The notes below the pieces were generated by a model. That model was not told the origin of the DNA and did no database searches. It saw only the letters and a list, made by a program, of their open reading frames with translations. Shown here one piece after another: positions 39,685 through 49,180 of a DNA stretch of 64,000 bases. Origin of the DNA: Onchocerca lupi (Eukaryota > Nematoda > Chromadorea > Rhabditida > Onchocercidae). The first letter of the stretch is position 1. Each line of letters begins with the position of its first letter. The position numbers and the translations under genes were made by a program. The stretch lies in assembly GCA_028564675.1 (NCBI GenBank), contig JAOVVO010000006.1:186001-250000 (forward strand), written 5' to 3'.

Positions 39685-42600
39685 TCAATGTTTATAAGAG
39701 CAATCTTGAGCCGATAATGGACAACCACCAGAATAATATTTATGGAACCAGCAATCACTTGTTCTCAATTTTCCTTCCACTCTTCTCTTGCCTTCTTCGG
39801 CCCAGTTACGAATTGAAACAGTGCCTTTAACCACCTGAAATTACTTCTCACTAATAATAAGAAATCGGAGTTCTATTCATCAAAAAAAAAAAAAAAACGA
39901 AAATACGATTTGAAAGATTCGATTTCTGCAGCTGCATCTATATCTGCAAAATACAATAATGGGGAGATTATTCATTATTTTTTTATTTTTATATCCCAAA
40001 GAAATTTGATTTCATTTATATTTTACTTTAAAAACTTGATGCTGATTTTTCAGGAATGTTTGCAAACCACCATCTGAATCTCGAAGTTGTGCTTTTTCTT
40101 CCTCATTAAGTAGATCAGCTATTTCTTTTAAAGAGCATGACTGTCCTTCGCCCCAACAGCTGCAATACATGATTTAAGCAGTGACTACTGTCAGGATTTA
40201 TAATCCACATTTCTCGATTAATTATTTTACTTCCCGATCAACTAATAAGTTTTCATAATATCCGACTCCGAATAATTCGAAAATTTTCGGAATTTAGAAT
40301 TTCAGATTCTGAAGTTCGAAAATGTGAACACATACATTGTTTTATTCGATGATAGCTCGAATAGATGCCTGAAAATTTTTGTAGTGAGCAACTGCCGGAA
40401 ATCCCAAGAAAGCTGAGTACAATTTTTTATCTAAAATTATTAAGGTTTCAGCACAGAAACAATCTTTAGCACAGATTTATATTTAAATTAGTTAAATGCT
40501 AGCTTTGAACTTATTTCACAACAAATTTACAGGTTTTAAAAATTAAAGAAATAATAATATCAAATCTACTCTACATATAGTATTATTCTTATTTTACAAA
40601 CTAAAATTTATGAATTAAATGAATCTAAAAAAGTTAAAAAAAATATTAATCATCAAATCAAAACGCGATATACCTTTTCAATTTTCTCCCTTGGCACGAA
40701 ACATGGGAAATTTGTATATGCCAACATATTACTTATAATATTTTCCACATTTTCTACTAATCCACCAGTAGGCACTGTGCAGAGGAAACAATAACGTTTC
40801 GTTGATGGAATTTTTAATCGATCTTCTTCAACGCAATAACCTAGCCTAAATATTATTCTTTTTTATGGCTTAGAAATAAAACTTTTGGGAACAGTCCAAC
40901 GAAAAAGAGAAACTTCATTTAATCCACTAAGAAGATCCCTCATTTTCGAATAATATCAAATTTACCTTAAACAGATATCGCGAATAAATATAAGATAAGA
41001 TGTATATATACTAGTAGCAGCCGTACTACATTTCTTTTGAAAACGGCTATAAAAATCGAACGGACAGCAAGGCAGTAAAAAAAAGTCACTTCTGGATCTG
41101 AAATTAAGGGTTCTAAAATGATTTTTTGAAAGTAATTGATCTGATTTTTATGAATTCTCTCTAAGTTTGAGCGCTTTTAAAAAACTTAATAATTCGAAAT
41201 AGAGTGAAAAAAAAGTTATGCATATGAATTCTGACCAAAAATGAGTATGAAGAAAAATTAAAATATTTCCTGACTGTAAAAATACGTTTTCTTGTTCAAA
41301 TCTCAAATCCCCATAAAATATATAACCTAGCAGCCATGATAGGTATCCAAGGAGTCAATTCATCTGTGTGATTTCCAATAAGAAAATCGCTATCGCTTAA
41401 CAAATCTTCTTTAGGATTCAATGTTTTTTCTCTCAAGTCAGTTCCAACAAATTTCGTCCATGTTCTGCGCTGTCTTAAATCGATTCCATAACCATTTACC
41501 TGTAGATTACTAAGATATTTTCTAGAATTTTGACTGAAAATGACAATGGAAGACTCATTTTTATAATTTCTCATTCTTCAAAAAAAGTGCAATACCTAAA
41601 AAAAAAAAACAAGCCTTCATCTTTCGCAAGAGATGCACAAGCAAGCCATTGCCACAACCAATATCACAAAACCTTTGTGGTGAGAAACCTTTTTGCCGCC
41701 AGTATGCCTGAAATCCACTTTTTCAGCAAATCCTCTGCGAGATTTCTTTAAAAAAATGGGTTCATTACTTCAATAAAAAGTTTCCAACTTACAATTAGAT
41801 AAGCTGCAATAGCACAGTCTTCATAAACAAATTTCTGTGAATTCGTTCTTTCTGTCCAGCTCTAAAAAGAATTAAATGTTCAGTAATTAGAAAAATTTAA
41901 AAAATGAAGCTAATTCAAATTTTGAAAAAGCATATTGCTGATCAGTGCTTTGGATCTATTAATATGTTGTGCCGAACGATTTAATATAAGCAATGAAAGC
42001 AACTTCAATTATTATAACATCAAAAAAACTTACTGCAGCAATTTGCTGGCCCCATTTCTTTTTGATCTCACAATAGAGTTGGGAATATTCTTCCATGTTA
42101 ACTAATTTGTGGGAAACTGTGATATTGCTCCGTTCATCAATTTCAGCAAACCATCTACAAAATGGAACAGTGAAGTTTCTGAAATCAAATCAAGATCCAA
42201 GATATCATAGAAACTCACTTTAATAAACGCGGAAATGCGACTTTTTGCAGCCAAGCATAATTCATTTCATTGTTTGAGACGAAAAGACTTAGATTCCTAG
42301 AAAAAAGAAAAAAAATAAGTCAACGAAAATACTACTAATTAAATAGATAAAGTAATCATCATGCCAATTATGAAAATTAAAAAGCAGTTTTTCAAATTTG
42401 CACTCAAAAAATATATAATTTAAAAGTAAAACCAATCAAGCAACACACCACTGCTGATCTGAGGCCTCTTCCAAAGCAAGACGATAACGAAAAGAAACAT
42501 GGGGATGCCGCTTCTCGTCCAATACACAAGGCCGAAATTCCATAACATATTTACCTAAACTGTATGATCTTAATTAATAATCTTAACTGTACATTTAACA

Positions 42601-43796
42601 ACTGATATAAGTGATTTTGAAATATTTAATCAATAGATTTTTTAAGAAAACAATGTGGCAACTATAGAATTGAAAATGAAACTTATACTGATTTGAAGCA
42701 TTTTAAAAACAAAATTTCAATTTGGGTCCAAAACTTCACTAATTCATTTTCAACAGAAATGAATTCATTTGGATCGAATCCACACTCAATAAACATATAT
42801 TTTAAAAACAAAATAAATCTAACCAAAAAGAAACTTCATATGCACAGGTCGAAAAAATATCGGGTGACCTAGGAATGAATTTATGGATTTCAACATTTTC
42901 CGAATATAGGTTAGCAACTGTTAATATATGATTATACTTAGAATCTTGTTCGTTCAACAACACAACGCCTAATAAGCGCCTGTTTACCGTATGACAACGT
43001 TCTTTCCATATGTTTATGACCTGAAAACTTGATTTATCGACGTAAAAAAGTAAAAGATCAGTGATACAAAAAGAATCTATATATTAAGATCTAGAATTTT
43101 CATTCAAACCGATGTACATGACCTGTTTTGTAGAAATAATCATAAGTCATAAATATATAAAGCCAGATAAATGAAATTGAAAACAATTAAGCCAACAACT
43201 GCTCAGCCAAGTATCGAAAAATGCAACTTATGAATAACAACAACCTTTGAGAAAGCTTCCCTTACATCGAACTCTAGCGATGCTGACAATTCAGCTGTAG
43301 TAATCTTAATAAAATCCATTTCAAGAACCTGCAAAACAAAAGAATAACTCCAAACAATTATACCGCGTCACTAATTGCGAAAATATCCATCCATTCCCAA
43401 GCATAAAATACAACCATGGGACGATTTGTAAAGTTATCAAAGTGAAAAAAGCCGAACACTGAGTTTGGCCCAGCATAGAAACTGTATACAAATCTAAATT
43501 CATTTTGAAAAATTTAAAATGAATGAAAACAAATGAAAACTTTATGCAACTACAGAATACCCACATTAAACAAATTTAACAAACATAACTGAGTACATAT
43601 CCATATAAGCATCACTCTGACAAAATAAGTCAAAAATTTTTCGTGCTTCTATTAAACCGAGAGCCTAAATACCCAAAAACTCCGCAATAACACTATGAAA
43701 TCATGAATATGAAAGCTTGCAATCCTTTAGCAAAATATAATTAAAAAAAAAAAAAATTATGAAAGAATCTATAACTACAGCGATGACAAACAACAT
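39685..43796 (-). CDS. trm44: tRNA (uracil-2'-O)-methyltransferase, TRM44/TRMT44 family
   Basis: Exons, 5' to 3' on the complement: 43779-43796, 43597-43664, 43364-43481, 43245-43328, 42824-43020, 42449-42559, 42219-42296, 42034-42154, 41793-41861, 41615-41707, 41327-41499, 40966-41097, 40674-40845, 40027-40159, 39685-39834. About 572 residues, close to yeast Trm44. The family makes 2'-O-methyluridine at position 44 of tRNA-Ser using S-adenosylmethionine. Diagnostic pieces are FVYEDCAIAAYL, the SAM-binding motif FCDIGCGNGLLVHLL, GYGIDLRQR, IGNHTDELTPWIP, LPCCPFDF and IPSTKR. The C-terminal C-x9-C-x6-C-x3-H motif matches the family's zinc finger. The intron 41500-41614 appears to be GC-AG. The junction 40674 to 40159 is out of phase by one base, so a microexon, an unusual splice or a sequence error remains there. 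The first three exons are less certain; ATG 43319 is the alternative start. Confidence 0.88.
40342..40368 (-). CDS. Candidate alternative terminal exon of TRM44
   Basis: On the complement, a good acceptor (AAATTTTCAG) is followed by eight codons (ASIRAIIE) and TAA. The stop overlaps a canonical AATAAA at 40341-40346. The frame fits the phase-0 donor at 40674. Used as a last exon it would give a TRM44 lacking the C-terminal VFKVV region and zinc finger. Part of this sequence may instead belong to the unresolved junction of the full-length form. Confidence 0.3.
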   Translation of the reverse strand, partial: ASIRAIIE

Positions 43797-43810
43797 ATGG
43801 ATCACAATCA

Positions 43811-43827
43811 CTGAAAAAAAAAAAGCG
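43811..43827 (-). other. Candidate internal trans-splice acceptor for TRM44
   Basis: On the complement, a run of T ending in CAG at 43811 lies 14 bases upstream of ATG 43796. It begins 112 bases after the RRM gene's stop codon, the spacing typical of the intercistronic gap in nematode operons. Confidence 0.5.
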
Positions 43828-43922
43828 GAAATATATTAGTCAAAAATAGTTAACACAATATAATATTGATCATAGCAAAGAACTTCCGTTATTACTAATT
43901 TCAGCAATTACCACACTCAGTG

Positions 43923-45845
43923 TCAAGATCGACTATTGAACGATTCGCCTGGTGTAGAATATCGTCGGACAACATCGGAGGGTGCAGATATATTGCTATG
44001 CGGTAGTGGGATCCATTGTGATGTTCCAGTTCCTATACGATGTCCCGAAAGATGTGATTCTGAAAAATCCATGAAATTTGAACTCCGAATGAAAATGAGA
44101 GTTTATCTCATATCGCCATTCTTTCTTTCGCATTTGCCAAAATATTTTGGAAAATACCCTCACTTTGCATTATCTAATCGGTTGGCTAACTATTTACTAG
44201 AGCAATCTTTTCTTTCTGTAATCTATTTTTTTCCAAAATTAGTTGTTTAGCTTAAGATATAAATAAGGCTAAAACATGGGTTTTTGAAATCGGAAAGTAA
44301 TGAATGATCCACCTGCAAATGTACTGCATTGTTTCTGACGTTGTGGTCCATAACCAGCAAGATGCGAAGCACCGCCTTCCTGAAACTCTTCACTAGGCAA
44401 AAGAGGTACCCAACTGGAGGTTGATGGCGTAGGGTCTTCAGCAGCTTCTCGTAATGGTGCAGCAGCAGGTGGTGGCGGTGGAGGTGGCCGCAACAAAGCT
44501 AATTCCGTAGCATAATTCTCACGTAATTTTCGATTCAATTGACGACGTTTTCTTTTCGCTTCTTCTTCCAATTCTTCTTGAATTCGAGCTTCACAAACTG
44601 CTCGAATGCGTTCCATTTGCTCCGCTTTTTTGAGATCTTCCCGTCGAACCACTTTTCGAACGATGACATGATGGCCATTGATGCAATGTTCTCCGATATT
44701 TATACAGCTCTGACACGATTCAACTTCATCAAATGTAGCATAGGCAAAGTACAATGGTTTCTGAAATCACCCAGCAGTTGAATAACTTCGACATCTCTAT
44801 CATTTTTGATATAACTTCATAATTTCCTTGTGCAGAATTCACTGTTTTAGTGCTACCTCATCTAGAATATTTAATCATCACTATATTAACGACATTTCAA
44901 ATGCTGTCTTAAATATAATACTAAAATCGAAATAATGTTAGTATAATAAGACTGTAAACTAAGTCAATTTTTTCCAGAAATAATAACAAACATGAAATTA
45001 TTCTAATATCAGTTTCATTTTTCGGGATTTGAATTACAGTGTTTGCCATGCACTTCTCAATAATCATCAATAGTATTCAGACCTAAAATTAAACAAACAG
45101 TACCTCATTTAGTGTATCCACTGCATAATCAACATGAACTGTACCAAATTTTGAAAAATATTCCTCAATTTCATCGATCACAAGTCGTGCACCGAGAAAT
45201 GAAACTAGAATTTTTCGTGTGCTAATATACTTGACAATCGGATTTGAAGATATCTAAACGAATTATTCAATGAAACAACGAATGCAAAGGCATGTTTTAA
45301 AAATAAATAGAATGAAATTAACCTTAATGACAAACTGTTAAAAAATTTTGATAATAAATGTCAGAAGTGAGAAGAAATTGAACCAAATGAATTTACTAAC
45401 GCCTTTAATTGGGCGCATTTCAATTTGTACACCATCTATTGAATGTGGTTGCGCTTCAAGACACTGTTCACAATGGTGATCCCACACAAAACAGATAAAC
45501 CCGTATCCCCGAGAACGTCTCGTATTCTGAAATTAAGTTGAATTCCAAATCAAAGTGAGCTGAACACCAAAGAAATCAATATTATGCACCATTAACAAAT
45601 GCAAGTGAATATTAATAAAAATGATAAAAAAAAAAAAGAAAGACGACCGTAAATGTGTGAATAACTTTGTTGACAGTAATCGCATGTTAACATTACTGAA
45701 TATATAAATGATATACCTTGTCGAACATAACAATACATTCAGAAAGTGGACCCCATTTCGTGAAAAATCGTTCAATATCATTTGTCGATGTCTTTAGATT
45801 CAATTTCTCCAGTAATATCCTTCTTTCTTCCGGTATAATCGACAT
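43923..45845 (-). CDS. Two-RRM hnRNP/Musashi-like RNA-binding protein
   Basis: Exons on the complement: 45717-45845, 45401-45526, 45104-45253, 44313-44760, 43923-44059; all phases agree, giving 329 residues. RRM1 (about 8-85) has RNP2-like ILLEKL and RNP1 RGYGFICF. RRM2 (about 96-175) has RNP2-like ILVSFL and a degenerate RNP1, LYFAYATF, lacking the usual G-F/Y-G-F core, so its RNA binding may be weak or altered. A highly charged helix (about 180-222, with EELEEEAKRKRR) follows, then a run of seven Pro and three Ala and a Ser-rich tail. This fits the hnRNP A/B, DAZAP1 and Musashi group, which acts in splicing, mRNA transport or translation. I cannot assign an orthologue. The start was chosen because an acceptor (GGATTTCAG) abuts the ATG. 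It is probably the first gene of an operon with TRM44. Confidence 0.85.
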
Positions 45846-45860
45846 CTGAAATCCGCTTCC
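45846..45860 (-). other. Candidate spliced-leader acceptor of the RRM gene
   Basis: On the complement the sequence GGATTTCAG is followed directly by the ATG at 45845. An AG joined to the start codon with no recognisable upstream coding exon is typical of trans-splicing in nematodes. Confidence 0.5.
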
Positions 45861-46279
45861 ATTCTCACAATTATTTCAATGAAATTAAACAGGAGAACTG
45901 CTTATTTTTCTACAAGCAATTCTGCTGTTTAATTCCATCCAAAGTTTCTAATGTGAAAGTATCTGACGAAGAAATTATTTCATAGCGAGGCATTAATGTC
46001 AAAGCAGAGAATATATTCAATATTAAAGAAATCAATAATGAAACATTTTTATCACAGCAGCTTAGTGCCTTGAACCTTTTAATTGAGGGGATGAAAGATC
46101 TTGGCAAATGAAAGAGCAAAACACAAGAACTAATTAATGGTTGCTGATTTCAATGAAAGATGATATCTTGACTTTAGATTCACTATATTTCGATTAAAGA
46201 GTCTATAGTATCAAATTACTGAAACAGATTATTAGCGAAGTGTTGAAGCAATAATTATTTTTAGCATTTAAATCATGCG

Positions 46280-46345
46280 GACATAGAAGTAGAACACTCA
46301 TTCCCCCTGAAAAAATGGGGGAAATGAGTATTCTACTTCTATGTC
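46280..46345. ncRNA. Near-perfect hairpin, possible small-RNA precursor
   Basis: Two ~28-base arms starting GACATAGAAGTAGAA and ending TTCTACTTCTATGTC enclose a loop of about nine bases. Only one mismatch and one single-base bulge interrupt the pairing. Read on the minus strand the mismatch becomes a G-U pair, so the minus transcript folds better. The size suits a miRNA precursor, but pairing is more perfect than usual for miRNAs, so a foldback element or inverted duplication is equally possible. Confidence 0.35.
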
Positions 46346-46560
46346 AAGAGTGAAAGTAATATGGAAATAAGAGGAGAATTCTCATTTTCTCTGAAAAATT
46401 GCATTGCAACAGAAGTTATATGAATATGGGAAAAGAATTCGCAATTTCTGTAAAAAGTTATTTATAATGGAAATCAAAATAAATATTTATATGGATATTA
46501 GAGATAAATTTCTACTTCCTCTGATAAATTACTTGTAATAGAAACAGTAATAAATTAGAA
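46281..46560. repeat. Degenerate tandem repeat including one hairpin arm
   Basis: Units of roughly 70-80 bases share an ATATGGA..ATTAGA start, an AATTCT or TTCTACTT core and a CTCTGAAAAATT-like end. Three or four diverged copies can be traced by eye; the hairpin sits at the left end. Confidence 0.4.
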
Positions 46561-48256
46561 ATATGAAAAGAATGCATATGCAACCACCATTTTTTAAACA
46601 GAAACTAACAAAAAAAAAAAAAAACATAAGTGCAAAACTACAAAGGAATGATATTGATTGCAAAAGAATTTTGGGCTGCGAAAGACGGATTCGTCTCGAA
46701 ATGAATGCCTGATGTACGATATGTTGTACTGAGGTGCCTGACTGTAAAGGCTTGTGCCGTTCTCGTCCGTTTGTGAAACGTTTTTATGAAATCATTATTT
46801 TGTTAAGTGTTCTGATGTTATGTGCGTGCGTTCGATTTTATGGGAGATTTTCGAGGAAAATGAATATTTTAGGAATTTTCTGGGATATTAGCATGCGGTC
46901 TTTCAAGAATTCTCAGGAAGAGATCGGTTTTTATTATAATCTATAACTACTTGAAGAATTCCTTAGGAAAAGATTGAAGAAAAGTAGCAATGTAAAAGAT
47001 GCTTATGATAGATTGGAGATTGTCGAGGGAATACAATGAAAGATAAATTATTGATTGAGGCTAAGTGGGGAGAAGAAGAATGGTTGAATTGGGTTGCAAG
47101 AAAGAGCTTGTCCTAAATCCTCAAGAGTTGTCCTGAGAACAGGCAAGATTCAGTACGATTCAGAATCAAAGGTGGGTCGTAATCATCAAATATTGGATAG
47201 AAGTCGATGAAAAGAAGTGGTTATAAACGGATAATATGAAATATCATGAAGTCGATCTATGATGTCCAAAAATTGGGTTATCAGACATGAAAACAAAAGC
47301 GCCGGTATGAAACTGTTTGGTAACAGAAATGTCAGCTGGAACTATACATTGACAAAAGCGTCTATTATTGCATGCTGATATCTTTCTTTTCATCAAATAG
47401 TTGAGCAGATACATTGCTGCAGTTTACGTAGCAAAAATGTAAAATTTAGTTCGTTCTTGACAAGATACACAAAGATCAGAAGTCGGTTTTGGTTGAACTG
47501 TTAACATGTCGGATTCCTTAAGTGGAAGAGAATCAAAATTTCTAATTATTCACTTGATAAGGATGATTGGCCATGAAAAAAACGATGGTCTTAATTGCTT
47601 TTGTAGAGCGGATTCTGGATGTTATATCATGGATGTTATACAATCTGTGGACCAACGAATGGTATCCATTTTGAAAGAGTGGATTGAAGTTACAACTGGA
47701 AAAGTCAAAGGAGAGAGGGGGAGGCGGCAAATGAATAATTTGTTCGAAGGACTTGAGGTTTCTCTCTAGTTAGTCTCTCAGGTTTCCTGCATTTCAAGTC
47801 CTGTGCTGGTGCTTAGAATTAGCTATCATAAACATCTTGTCTGTGTTGTCACAAATTACGATGCGTAGGTTTTTTCCCGAAAAAGGAAAGTAGGCTACTA
47901 TTTGGCGAAAGAATCTGTCAAATCTATTTCCGTGTTTTTCAGAAATTTTGAGCGGTTGTGTTGCCTAATAGGAGATCTTACCATAGTGGCTCAGCCGATT
48001 ATTACAGCTGCAGGGGATTTGCTTCTAAGGATATTATCATTAAAGGAAAATCTGTACTGCAGATCCACGACAATTCGGGCGTTTTTTAGTGAGTGAAGTT
48101 TTTTATATTTTCACATCAATTTGGTATGAACGAGTTTGAATCTGATGACTTGTCCCCATATTCATGTGCAATTCATATTATTGACAGAATTCAGTAACTG
48201 TACATGAAGAAACTGAACAGAACAATCAGATAATGAAGTGAAACTCCCGATAATAT

Positions 48257-48323
48257 GGCATCAGCGAATAAGATTTCATTGCTGGCATTGGCGTCAGCGA
48301 ATTGAAACTTCATTGCTGGCATT
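48257..48323. repeat. Tandem duplication of a 33-34-base unit
   Basis: Two adjacent copies begin GGCATCAGCGAAT and GGCGTCAGCGAAT and both end TTCATTGCTGGCATT. The copies differ at only a few positions, so the duplication is recent compared with the intron repeats elsewhere in the window. Confidence 0.7.
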
Positions 48324-49155
48324 CCAGTTTTTTTTTTTTTCTTGAAAAAATAAAAATCGACTTGACGTTTAAAGAAGTTATATAATACGCAGTTATTCTG
48401 GGATAGAGAAGCAGTTTGTAGATTACCGTGGTGAAGATATATCATTTTCCTTAATCTGAAAAGATGTTTTTTATTAACAGCTGAATTGTTAACTATGGGA
48501 TAACATAAATCCCTGGTTAATTAAGAAAAGAAAAATGATAGGATCAGAACATTTCTCAAAAGGATTTGCCATCTGCCAAAACACGAATTAGATTTATCTC
48601 TGGAAAAGGAACTATATACACTCTGCTTTCTTTGCACTTCTGGTAGGTAGTCCCAATTGTTACGCTCAGAAAGTTTTTAGATTATCTAGGCAGTGTTTTA
48701 ATTACTGCTGAAATTTGGACTTTTCTTTCCAGTTCTGATTCAAGGAGTGTATTACTGTACTTCTGAAATTGTACGTGCTTTCATGTTAAAATATTACTAG
48801 TTCATTTAATGATGATATTGAAAAGATTGGTGGGTTTTTCAAATGGAAGGAGTTAGAAGAAGAACATGTCCATTTTTTTATCGCATAACATAGTAAATTA
48901 TTGGTTTTGCTGGATCCTGGAATTTTGCACTATATAGCCAATTCTCATGAAGGTTTTTCTGCCATCTTGCAATAGATTATTGCTAGTGTTTTGGATTCTG
49001 TTCGAAGAGCTTATTGTATAGATGCCCGATGAGCATTTTTGTTCATATCGAGTGTCATCTAGAAGTCTCCGATATTTAAACACGCGAGTAGGAAAGATTT
49101 TCAAAAGAATTTGATTTTGGCGTCAAATAACATAATTTATTTCTTATTTTATGAT

Positions 49156-49165
49156 CTCTTTATAG
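49156..49165 (+). other. Candidate spliced-leader acceptor of BRE1
   Basis: CTCTTTATAG ends at 49165, 15 bases before the ATG at 49181. No upstream coding exon is evident. This is consistent with trans-splicing, or with a cis acceptor after a non-coding exon. Confidence 0.4.
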
Positions 49166-49180
49166 AGTTATTTCGTGGAA

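Larger units (their letters stand above)
45861..49155. other. Divergent intergenic region between the RRM operon and BRE1
   Basis: About 3.3 kb that should hold the promoters of both transcription units. It contains the hairpin at 46280-46345, degenerate repeats to about 46560 and a small tandem duplication at 48257-48323. Open frames at 46734-46946, 47506-47769 and 47902-48096 (plus) show no recognisable domain or clear splice context, so no gene is called. Parts of it are visibly less A/T-rich than the introns. Confidence 0.45.

Noticed and set aside
43936..44250. Plus-strand 104-codon frame
   Set aside because: It is antisense to the last RRM-gene exon and its flanking intron; no domain.
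44539..44781. Plus-strand open frame of 80 codons
   Set aside because: It is antisense to the RRM2 and charged-helix exon, whose minus-strand reading is clearly coding.
47506..47769. Plus-strand 87-codon frame upstream of BRE1
   Set aside because: No recognisable domain, no supporting splice or poly(A) signals. A lineage-specific small gene cannot be excluded, but nothing supports it.
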